This document shows, piece by piece, positions 23,906 to 31,460 of a stretch of 35,199 bases of DNA. The number at the start of each line of letters is the position of its first letter. Within the stretch, counting starts at the first letter, position 1. The notes under the pieces are model-generated. The model made no database searches, was not told the origin of the DNA, and saw nothing but the letters and a program-made list of their open reading frames with translations. The position numbers and the translations under genes were made by a program. Source of the DNA: Gemmatimonadaceae bacterium (GTDB taxonomy: Bacteria > Gemmatimonadota > Gemmatimonadetes > Gemmatimonadales > Gemmatimonadaceae); the NCBI GenBank assembly GCA_025362035.1, contig JANYIN010000082.1, positions 1 to 35,199 on the forward strand, read 5' to 3'.

Positions 23906-24640
23906 AGATACGTTGGCTCACGGTTCCGCGACAATGGCCCCGTGGACCACGACGTCAGGTTCGTGACATGCAACGTTGATGTTACATACTGCGGCGACAG
24001 GGTGCCTGCGTGCAACGTCAGCCCGGTGCTACGCGACGACAGGAAGGTCATAGCCCGAAGCAAGACTGCGCAATTGCGACTCCAGGTTGGCGTGCCTCGA
24101 CGTATGCTCGGTGTCATGCAACGTCAGGAATGCGAGGTGCAACGTCAGGCCCGATTGACTCAAATCCTGCTCGCCGTTATGCAACGTTTGTCAGATTTGA
24201 TGCAACGTCGGAGTTACGTGATGCAACGTTGGGCTCGTTCGCTGTGCCGAGTTTTTGGCGTGCGGCGAATGGAGCCAAGCACGCTCCGGCGATAGGTTTG
24301 GTGGGTGCAACGTCAGCTCGGCGTTATGCAACGTTGGCTCTGTTTGATGCAACGTTTTGGCGCGTGGGTGCAACGTTGGGCTGGCTTGATGCAACGTGAG
24401 GCGCGTCATGCGCAGGTGGACCGTCGTCGCGGACGCCCCGAGATTCGATCGCCGCAACGAAGGGCTCGTTCGTAACGGCGTTGGAACGGCTTGGTGCAAC
24501 GTTTGACGCGTCTGATGCAACGTTTGGTCGGCTCTCTGCGACGGAGGGATGCTCGCTGCGAGGGTGGGCCTGTACCGCGCAACGCTCCACCCGTTTGATG
24601 CAACGTGGTGAGGGCTCGCTACGACGCTTGGGCCGCCGGG
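23906..24640 (+). repeat. 21-bp periodic array of the 8-mer TGCAACGT
   Basis: Exact TGCAACGT copies start at 23969, 24011, 24117, 24138, 24180, 24201, 24222, 24306, 24327, 24348, 24369, 24390, 24495, 24516 and 24599, all on the + strand. The steps are 42, 106, 21, 42, 21, 21, 84, 21, 21, 21, 21, 105, 21 and 83, that is multiples of 21 with two single-base slips. The skipped positions hold decayed cores in phase (for example CGCGACGA at 24032, CTCGACGT at 24096, CGCAACGA at 24453, CGCAACGC at 24578, AGATACGT at 23906), so about 35 units are traceable. The 13-bp spacers vary but lean to a (T/C)(T/A)GGC(T/C)CGxxTGA pattern. No frame crosses the whole array because of the slips. It does not resemble a CRISPR. 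The 21-bp period is two helical turns, so all cores face one side of the DNA. Confidence 0.92.
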
Positions 24641-24714
24641 CGCGCGAAGGCGGCGGGGTTTGTCCTACGCTGGAAGCGCCGACGCGAAAGCGGAAGCAGG
24701 GGCCAGTGAAACGC

Positions 24715-25128
24715 TCAGGAGCTCTTCTGATTCTCGTTCCAACTGTCGTACAACACCTTCCACTTCCCGCCCAGTTTCTGCCAGGTCACGACGTACTTGG
24801 CCACATCGTTGACCTTCGTGCCGTCGGGCGCGTCCATCGTGAGATACACGATGCCGAAGTCCGCAGCCAGATCACCTGCCGAAGCAACCGTTATGGAGTC
24901 GGCGGCGAATCGCAGCGCGAGGCCGGGAGTGGTGTCGATCATCTGCTTCCAAGCGAGCCGAATGTCGGCCGTGCCGTGCACGGCGGGCATGCCGGGCCAC
25001 ACGAGCGAACCGTTCGGCGCGTAGAAGGCCACGATTGCGTCGAGATCGTGCCGGGTGGCCGCCTCGCCCCATGCTTCGTCAAGGTCGCGAATGGCCTGCT
25101 CGTCGGCAGCGTGCGGGGTGTCGGTCAT
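24715..25128 (-). CDS. SnoaL-like / DUF4440-type small protein
   Basis: This is a 137-residue protein from the ATG at 25128 (MTDTPHAADEQAIRDLDEAW). It shows the NTF2-like cone fold pattern: a helical start with AIRDLDEAWGEAATRHDLDA, IVAFYAPNGSLVWPG, RLAWKQMIDTTPGLALRF, then strands DFGIVYLTMDAPDGTKV, KYVVTWQKLGGKWKVLYDSW. Relatives are annotated as nuclear transport factor 2-like, DUF4440 or SgcJ/EcaC family; they include small-molecule isomerases and many proteins of unknown role. The open frame continues upstream into the cyclase gene region, but that stretch is a shadow. It lies 112 nt downstream of the cyclase gene on the same strand and could be the last gene of that transcript. Confidence 0.85.
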   Translation of the reverse strand: MTDTPHAADEQAIRDLDEAWGEAATRHDLDAIVAFYAPNGSLVWPGMPAVHGTADIRLAWKQMIDTTPGLALRFAADSITVASAGDLAADFGIVYLTMDAPDGTKVNDVAKYVVTWQKLGGKWKVLYDSWNENQKSS

Positions 25129-25240
25129 GATGGAGTATGATTCGAGGTGGAGATGGTGCAGCGCGGGGCGTGCGGTGCTTTCGCGCTGGTGCTGATCCTG
25201 AACTTGCCCAGCCGACGGATGCGACGATGCGTGCGGCGTA

Positions 25241-28200
25241 TCACTCGGGAGCCAACTCCTCGAGTTGCTGTCGGGCATCCCGCAGGTCTTTCGTGTCGAA
25301 TCCTTCCGAGAACCAATCGTAAACCGGCGCCAGCAGCGCGCGTGCGCCGCGATGATCGCCCTTTCGGGCCAGGAGCCCTGCGAGCGTGGTTGCCGCGCGC
25401 AACTCCCAGGACTTCGCCTGCTGTTGACGTGCGACGCCAAGAGCCGCGCGCAACGACTCTTCGGCCCCGTTGCTGTCCCCGCGCCTGTCGAGCAGCCAAC
25501 CCCTGAGGCGCAGCATCTCGGCGAGATGCGCCCGGTCTTCGCGGCATTCATCGCGCGCCAGGCTGTCGTTCATGAGCGTGAGGGCTCCGTCAAGATCGCC
25601 ATTGAGTGCGAGTGCCTCACCCAGGCGCACACCAAGATACGCGACCCAGATGCGATGCCCGGTTTGGTCCAGCCGCCGAACGGATTCGCGAAGTTGACCG
25701 ATGCTCTCCTCGATGCGCCCCTGCAGCAGCCACGCTTCGCCTTTGCTGATCTCGGCCATGATCTCGGACATGAGCGGCACGCCGAACTCGTTGCCCACTC
25801 GCTCCGCCTCGAGCGCGCTTTGGAGCAGGACATCCGGCTGGTGGCAGTACTCGTAGACCTGCGCGCCGAGGGTCAACGCGAAGGCGATCTCGAAGGGGTG
25901 GTTCAGCCTGCGCACGTGCTCCGCCGTTTCCCGTGCAATCTGGCGAGCCTGATCCGGGTAGCCGAGCATCCAGAGGTAGTGTGCGCGATAAATGCCGTCA
26001 CCCGCCAGCGGATCGCTCGTGGTCAGGGTCGCGATATGCGCGTGGCGCTCCGTCTGGTACAGGCGGCGGATGGCGTCACCGTGCTCACGCGACCGCACGA
26101 ATTCGCCCTGCCAGAAGCGGGACGCGAGTCCGGCGCGGTGTCCGCACAATTCGACGATCCCGTCGTGTGTGGCCGTCGCGAACGTCAGGAGGCGTTCGAT
26201 CCACTTGATGGATTCCGAGAGGCGGCCGGCGCTCATGTTATGTACCCACAACCCGTACGTCACCGGCAGCACGCTCTCGCGATCCACCAGTCTTTCGGTC
26301 AGCCGCCATGCGGGTTCCAGCGCGGCGCCGACTTCCGGCGACGCCCACCCCTGTTGAGAGAGCACCGCCGGACCGAGCAGTGTGCGGAGACGGAGTTCGA
26401 GCACGTCGCGGTGGTCGCCGGTGGCGAGGCGCTCGACGCACGCGAGTCCGGCGCGCAGGTGCGCGATGGCTTCAGGGAGCGCCGTCCGTCGCAGCGCGAG
26501 CTCGCCTGCGCGCCGCCAGTACGGGATGGCCGCTTCGTCCAGCGCCGCGGCGGTGAAGTGGCGCGCAAGCAGCTCAGGCGTGTTCTCCACCACATCGGGA
26601 TATCGCTCTGCCAGCATGCCGGCGATGGCGCCATGCAGTTCGTGGCGACGGCTGCGCAGCAGGGAGTCGTACGCGACGTCCTGGATGAGCGCGTGCTTGA
26701 ACGTATAGCGCGCGTGGGGAATTCTGCCGCGGCGGAAGGCGAGGCCTGCCTCCGTGAGACGGTCGAGGCCCTGCGCGAGCGCATCCCCGGATATCGGCGC
26801 AACCGCCGCGAGCAGTTCGTAGCTGAACTCCCGGCCGATCACCGCGCCTATCTGTGCAACGTCCTTGGCGGCGGGCACGCGATCGAGACGCGCCATCAGC
26901 GAGTCGCGCAGCGTGGAGGGCAACACCAGATCGGCTCGCGCGCCGGAATATTCGTACCGGTCGGCGAACTCGGTGAGGTCGCCGGATTCGAGTACCGACT
27001 TCGTGACCTCCTCGAGGAACAGCGGAATGCCGTCGGCCTTGTCGATGATGTCGTCGGTGAGTTGCGAGGGCAGCGGCTTTCCCTCGGTCAGGCGCGCGAC
27101 GATGGCCCGACTCTCATCGCGTTTCAACCTGTTGAGATCGATCGACGACACCTGCGACGACTCCGCCCAGGGCGCGCGGAATTCCGGCCGATGCGTCAGG
27201 ACGACCAGCAGCGGAGACTCGCTTAGCCGCCCGATCAGCATCGTGAGGAGTTCGAGCGACGAGGGATCGGCCCAGTGGGCATCCTCGAACAGCATCAGCG
27301 TGGGGCGCGCGCGCGCAGCCGCCAACGTGAGTTCCGCCAGCGCGCGCATCGATTCTTCCTTCCGTCGGCGCGCTGACAGGGCCACGGGGCCGTAGCGCTC
27401 GTCGCTCGGGATGGACAGCACGTCGGCGATGAACCGAACGTCCTCGCGCGGTCGCCCGAAGTGCTGCGTCACCAGTGATTCGAGCTTGTCGAGCTTCGCC
27501 TCCAGGGATTCGTCTCGTGCAAAGCGCAGTGAGCGTTCCAGCGCATCGATGCTCGGGTGAAAGGCGCTGTTCACGTGGAAGGGCGAACACTGAAAGCGCA
27601 CGGTGTCGGCGCCTGTCGATTCAAGGCGTTCGCGAAGGGCGGTCATCATGCGACTCTTTCCAATGCCCGCCTCGCCGTTGAGCATGACGAGCCTGCCCTG
27701 GCCCCCGCGCGCCTCCTGCCATCGATCGAGCAGGAACGTGATCTCGCGCTCGCGCCCTACCAGCGGTGAAACCGCGCCGTGCGTGGCCGCCTCGAACCGG
27801 CTGGCCACGCCGCTGATGCCGAGCACCGCGTATGCGCGAGAGGGGGTCGCGATACCCTTCAGCGTTTTTTCGCCAAGGTCGTCGTATCGAAACGCGCCGC
27901 CTGCCAGGCGGCGGACGTGCTCGCTGACGACGATGGTACCGGGTTCGGCAATCGACTGTAGCCGCGCCGCCAGATTCATCGTCTCGCCAGCCGCACTCCG
28001 CTCCGCCGCCGACACGACGACCACGCCGGACGCGATCCCGATCCGCGCGCGAAGGTGGCCGACCTCAGGGAGGTACGTCGCCGCCAACACGTCGATGATT
28101 TCCAGTCCGGCATGCACCGCGCGCTCCGCTTCGCCCTCGTGTGCGAGCGGAAACCCGAAGAAGGCCACGATGCCATCGCCCAGGCGCTGAAAGACGTAGC

Positions 28201-28582
28201 CTTCGTAGCGCGTGATGCAAACGGCGCAGGCGTCTTCATAGCGACGTATCACGGACTGGAGAACTTCGGGATCCAAACGGCTCGCCAGCTCGGTGAATCC
28301 GACCATGTCGCAGAACAGCACGGTGAGCTGACGGCGCTCCGCATCGCCGGCCGCGCCGCTGCCGTCCGCCGCGCGCCGGCCGGCGTTCGCCGGCGTGCCG
28401 TTCGCAGGAACCGGCTTGAGATCGGCGACGGCGTTGAGGATGCGCTTGCGGGGACCGAATGGAAGTCCCAACTCCTTGAGGTCGGAGTCGGACAGGATCT
28501 GCACGGTCGCGAAGTCGACTTCGTTCTCGAGGAAGAGCGGAGCGTACTGCTCGAGTCCGAGCGTCTTCAACCAATCGAGCAT
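25241..28582 (-). CDS. SAM-domain / class III nucleotide cyclase / AAA ATPase / TPR signalling protein
   Basis: This protein has 1113 residues from the ATG at 28582 (MLDWLKTLGLEQYAPLFLEN); an ATG at 28609 would add nine residues and overlap the upstream gene. Domains in order: an N-terminal SAM (sterile alpha motif) domain (1-60); a class III cyclase domain (about 85-250) with metal Asp in LFCDMVGFTEL and RLGDGIVAFFG and the catalytic Asn/Arg in MNLAARLQ; an AAA/STAND-type ATPase (about 270-600) with Walker A GEAGIGKS and Walker B LMLFEDAHWADPSS; and a long C-terminal TPR-like solenoid. Such proteins probably make cAMP or cGMP in response to protein binding. The substrate-selecting Lys position reads Gln/Arg (VFQRLGDG), so nucleotide specificity is uncertain. 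It starts 7 nt after the flavoprotein stop, hence perhaps transcribed with the oxidase cluster. Confidence 0.88.
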   Translation of the reverse strand: MLDWLKTLGLEQYAPLFLENEVDFATVQILSDSDLKELGLPFGPRKRILNAVADLKPVPANGTPANAGRRAADGSGAAGDAERRQLTVLFCDMVGFTELASRLDPEVLQSVIRRYEDACAVCITRYEGYVFQRLGDGIVAFFGFPLAHEGEAERAVHAGLEIIDVLAATYLPEVGHLRARIGIASGVVVVSAAERSAAGETMNLAARLQSIAEPGTIVVSEHVRRLAGGAFRYDDLGEKTLKGIATPSRAYAVLGISGVASRFEAATHGAVSPLVGREREITFLLDRWQEARGGQGRLVMLNGEAGIGKSRMMTALRERLESTGADTVRFQCSPFHVNSAFHPSIDALERSLRFARDESLEAKLDKLESLVTQHFGRPREDVRFIADVLSIPSDERYGPVALSARRRKEESMRALAELTLAAARARPTLMLFEDAHWADPSSLELLTMLIGRLSESPLLVVLTHRPEFRAPWAESSQVSSIDLNRLKRDESRAIVARLTEGKPLPSQLTDDIIDKADGIPLFLEEVTKSVLESGDLTEFADRYEYSGARADLVLPSTLRDSLMARLDRVPAAKDVAQIGAVIGREFSYELLAAVAPISGDALAQGLDRLTEAGLAFRRGRIPHARYTFKHALIQDVAYDSLLRSRRHELHGAIAGMLAERYPDVVENTPELLARHFTAAALDEAAIPYWRRAGELALRRTALPEAIAHLRAGLACVERLATGDHRDVLELRLRTLLGPAVLSQQGWASPEVGAALEPAWRLTERLVDRESVLPVTYGLWVHNMSAGRLSESIKWIERLLTFATATHDGIVELCGHRAGLASRFWQGEFVRSREHGDAIRRLYQTERHAHIATLTTSDPLAGDGIYRAHYLWMLGYPDQARQIARETAEHVRRLNHPFEIAFALTLGAQVYEYCHQPDVLLQSALEAERVGNEFGVPLMSEIMAEISKGEAWLLQGRIEESIGQLRESVRRLDQTGHRIWVAYLGVRLGEALALNGDLDGALTLMNDSLARDECREDRAHLAEMLRLRGWLLDRRGDSNGAEESLRAALGVARQQQAKSWELRAATTLAGLLARKGDHRGARALLAPVYDWFSEGFDTKDLRDARQQLEELAPE

Positions 28583-28589
28583 TGGCGTC

Positions 28590-30050
28590 TCACGCGGTGG
28601 GGCAGGCATCCTGCGACGGCGAGCCGGGGTACGACACGAGAATCCCGTGGCGAAGGAGCCATCCGATGATGGCGATTCCCGACTTCAATGGGACGCGCGG
28701 AGACCACGTGTGCACGACCTGAAGCGGCGTCATGCCTGTCCGGATATCGTGCACAAGAGGGGCGAGTTCCTGACCTCCAAGGTATCCCACGGGCGTCTCG
28801 AGGCCAGGGTGTCGCAACGCGGGCCCGACTTCCACGTACTCGGCGCCGAGTCGCGGTACGCTCACGATTTCCAGTCGTGGACACAGCGCGACGGGTTCGT
28901 TGGAAGCGATCCGCGCCGCGAGGGATCCGGTGGGTGCCTCGTCGCGTTCGACCGCGCCGGCGGCGCGGTCCGTCCAGAACGGCGAGTCAGTGCGTGCCTG
29001 CACGGTGGCGTAGTGCGACGCGGCCCACCCGCGATGCCGATGCGAGGCACACGATAGGTTCTCGCGATAGAACTGCATGGCCACATCGGCGGCATCCGGC
29101 CGCCGAAGCAACGTGTTCACCACGATGGCACCGGCGAGCGCGCTCTGGATCGCCTTCTGCACGCCACTGGAGGACAGCGGATCGATGACCAGCGCAGAAT
29201 CGCCGACCTTGAGGCTGACGCTCGTGACGCTCTCTTCGTCCAGATACGGAGTCGCGTCCGCTGCGCGCACCGAACCAGACAGCTCGGCATCGACGCAGTA
29301 CTCCATCAATCCCGAACGCGCCAGGAGCGCGCGGAATCGCGCCTGAACCGACGGGTACGTCCCGTCCCGAAGCGAATCGCCGTCGACGAACACGAGGGTG
29401 TTGTAGCTGCCATCAGGCAGCGGCACTCCCCAATACCAGGCCGTGCCACCGGCCTCGATACGGGGCCGATCGGGCAATGAGCGCCCGCGCCAATAGGCAT
29501 ACAGCGCGAGCGTTCGCGGCGCCGTCCGACGTCTCTTTCCGGGAAGCCACGCGCTGCGTCCCGTTGCGTCCACCAGAATCCGCGCCCGCAGCGTGGTGGT
29601 GGCTTGGGCCGCCTGAATACTCAGCAGCCACTCCGATTCGCGGCGTACGCGTTCGGCAACGAACGCCGGTTGCAGGACGCGCACGCCCATCGCTCGTGCG
29701 CGGCGTACGAGGAGCGCGTCGAACCGCCCGCGGTCCACCAGGAGTCCCTGTTCTCCAGCATCGACGCGCTCCCCCAGCGTACCGTCCCAGTTCGTCAGCA
29801 CGGAGCGCACGGGCAAGAAGCCACCCTCCTCTACGTCGCGCCTGGCGCCGATGGTCTCGAGCAGCGACAGCACGCCGGGACTCAGTGACTCGCCAAGATG
29901 GGCCCTGGGGAACGCCGAGCGTTCGACGAGCACGACGTCAGCTCCCAGCTGTGCCAGCCGTGCCGCAATCACCGCACCCGCTGGCCCTCCACCAACGACG
30001 CAGGCATCGACCGCCCCGAGCGCGTTCGCGCCGTGTCCGTTCGATTCCAT
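28590..30050 (-). CDS. LodB/QhpG-like FAD-dependent monooxygenase
   Basis: This is a 486-residue flavoprotein. It has the N-terminal dinucleotide motif VVGGGPAGAVIAARLAQLGA (about 18-37) ending in VLVERS, then HLGESLSPGVLSLLETIG as in tryptophan-halogenase-like and LodB-like enzymes, ILVDATGRSAWLPG, and the second FAD motif KVGDSALVIDPLSSSGVQKA. LodB, GoxB and QhpG are the related enzymes that hydroxylate a Trp in a quinoprotein precursor so that it can become cysteine tryptophylquinone. The halogenase Lys motif WxWxIP is absent. It follows the radical SAM gene by 12 nt, and the LodA-like gene is two genes upstream, so its substrate is probably the LodA-like protein. Acting on a diffusible compound is the alternative. 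Confidence 0.82.
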   Translation of the reverse strand: MESNGHGANALGAVDACVVGGGPAGAVIAARLAQLGADVVLVERSAFPRAHLGESLSPGVLSLLETIGARRDVEEGGFLPVRSVLTNWDGTLGERVDAGEQGLLVDRGRFDALLVRRARAMGVRVLQPAFVAERVRRESEWLLSIQAAQATTTLRARILVDATGRSAWLPGKRRRTAPRTLALYAYWRGRSLPDRPRIEAGGTAWYWGVPLPDGSYNTLVFVDGDSLRDGTYPSVQARFRALLARSGLMEYCVDAELSGSVRAADATPYLDEESVTSVSLKVGDSALVIDPLSSSGVQKAIQSALAGAIVVNTLLRRPDAADVAMQFYRENLSCASHRHRGWAASHYATVQARTDSPFWTDRAAGAVERDEAPTGSLAARIASNEPVALCPRLEIVSVPRLGAEYVEVGPALRHPGLETPVGYLGGQELAPLVHDIRTGMTPLQVVHTWSPRVPLKSGIAIIGWLLRHGILVSYPGSPSQDACPTA

Positions 30051-30062
30051 GCCAGCGGCCGG

Positions 30063-31460
30063 CTAGGCCACTTCGACGGGGCTTCTGCGTTCCTCGCCCA
30101 GCCCGTACGGCGAAAGACGCAGGTATGCTTCCAGGCAGTAATGCAGCCAGCCACGGATGTAATCGCACGCGGGTCGTCCGCGGCGAATCACCTCGTGGTG
30201 ACAGCCGCCTCCGCACATATACCGCGCCCAACATTCGGTGCAGGGCTGCTGCCGGTGCACGTGGCGCTCCGCCAACCAGGTCGTGCGCCGTCGCTCGTCG
30301 ATGCCGAGCTCCAGCGAGCCCATCGCGCCTTCGACATCACCGACGAATCGATGACAGGCGGCCAGCTCCCCGTCAGCCGCCACCCCGAGATAGCCAGCGC
30401 CGGCGCCGCACGGATATGGACGATGCGTGCCCTTCTGAATCTCGCGCATCGCGTTCACCATGTTGGCGAACGGGTAGCGTTCGCCCACGACCGCTCGGCG
30501 CTCGAACTCGTGTCCACAATCGATCATCTCGCCCAGCATGATCTCGAGGCTGTCGGCCTGCATCTCCCCCTGGCCGGTGGGCGCGCTGAGCATGGGCGAG
30601 AAGCCAACGCTGTGAAATCCGGCGCCGATGAATTGATCCAGTGTCTGGCGAAGCATCAGGTTGCCGGGAGTCACGGTCACGCGCGCCGACACCTGCATGC
30701 GGCGCTGGCGCGTCAGCAGCGGCGTCAGGTTCGCCATGATGCGGTCAAAGCTGCCCTTGCCACTCTTGTAGGGACGCTGCGCGTCGTGCGCGTCGCGTGG
30801 ACCGTCGAGACTGACTGTGACGGCGAATCCGAACTCCTCGAAGAAATCGGCGTCGGCTTCCGTGAGCAGCGTGCCGTTGGTGGTGATCGAGAAGTTGAGC
30901 GTCACGCCGCGTGCCTCCGCCCGTGCGGCCGCGCGGCGCGTTGTGGCCTGCAGGATCAATCGGTTGACCAGCGGCTCACCGCCGAGAAATGCGAGGTTCA
31001 GTCGCGAACCCGGCGCGGCGCCGTCCACCAGCAGATCGACGGCCCGGTCGGCTGTTGCCGCCGCCATGTTTCTGGCCGCGCCGCCGAACTCCCCCTGCTG
31101 CGCGTAGCAGTACGAGCAGCCGAGATTGCACTTCTGCGCGATGGCGAGCGAGAGCGCGTGCACGGGTGGCGCGACGAGCGGCGCGTCGTCGATGTACGGC
31201 GTACCGCCAAGTCCCACCTCATCCAGCAGATCACCAACGCGGCCCTGCGTCATCGCGGCGTCGAACCGGCCGAAGAGCGCTGGCTCGGCGTCGAAGAGCC
31301 GGCTTCCATCGGGGATGAACAGGTGGCGGCCCAGCGCGGTTTCAATCAGATGCGCATCCGGTGACCGCGGCGCCGACGTCGTCATGTACCGGCGCGCGTG
31401 GGTGCGAATGTCCTCCAGACGGTTCGACGGCGCAGATTCGGCGATGGCGGAGTCGATCAC
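30063..31460 (-). CDS. SPASM-domain radical SAM peptide/protein maturase, QhpD-like
   Basis: This is a 465-residue protein. I prefer the GTG at 31460, whose GTGA overlaps the LodA-like stop by 4 nt; a start at 31385 (MTTSAPRSPD) is also possible. The first 95 residues form a small domain resembling the N-terminus of QhpD/PeaB. The radical SAM cluster motif is QKCNLGCSYCYA (C111, C115, C118), followed by FLGGEPLVN and TTNGTLLTEA and SLDGPRDAHD. The C-terminal SPASM region supplies the auxiliary-cluster cysteines: YPCGAGAGYLGV, ACHRFVGD, CTECWARYMCGGGCHHE and ACDYIRGWLHYC. Enzymes of this type make thioether or other crosslinks in peptides or proteins; QhpD forms Cys-to-Asp/Glu thioethers in the quinohemoprotein amine dehydrogenase subunit. 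Its placement between LodA-like and LodB-like genes points to the oxidase as its substrate. Confidence 0.9.
   Translation of the reverse strand: MIDSAIAESAPSNRLEDIRTHARRYMTTSAPRSPDAHLIETALGRHLFIPDGSRLFDAEPALFGRFDAAMTQGRVGDLLDEVGLGGTPYIDDAPLVAPPVHALSLAIAQKCNLGCSYCYAQQGEFGGAARNMAAATADRAVDLLVDGAAPGSRLNLAFLGGEPLVNRLILQATTRRAAARAEARGVTLNFSITTNGTLLTEADADFFEEFGFAVTVSLDGPRDAHDAQRPYKSGKGSFDRIMANLTPLLTRQRRMQVSARVTVTPGNLMLRQTLDQFIGAGFHSVGFSPMLSAPTGQGEMQADSLEIMLGEMIDCGHEFERRAVVGERYPFANMVNAMREIQKGTHRPYPCGAGAGYLGVAADGELAACHRFVGDVEGAMGSLELGIDERRRTTWLAERHVHRQQPCTECWARYMCGGGCHHEVIRRGRPACDYIRGWLHYCLEAYLRLSPYGLGEERRSPVEVA

Noticed and set aside
23906..24640. CRISPR array
   Set aside because: The conserved unit is only 8 bp and the variable part 13 bp, with gradual decay of units and no cas genes; CRISPR repeats are 23-50 bp with spacers of similar length.
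24474..25140. 219-codon plus-strand open frame from the array into the SnoaL-like gene
   Set aside because: It starts within the periodic array and continues antisense to a well-supported NTF2-like gene.
25265..27226. 653-codon plus-strand open frame opposite the cyclase gene
   Set aside because: It is a shadow frame of GC-rich coding DNA: its composition is Arg/Gly/Ala-rich with no domain, while the minus strand has clear ATPase motifs.
29898..31364. 488-codon plus-strand open frame opposite the radical SAM gene
   Set aside because: Shadow frame; the minus strand encodes an unmistakable CxxxCxxC radical SAM and SPASM protein.
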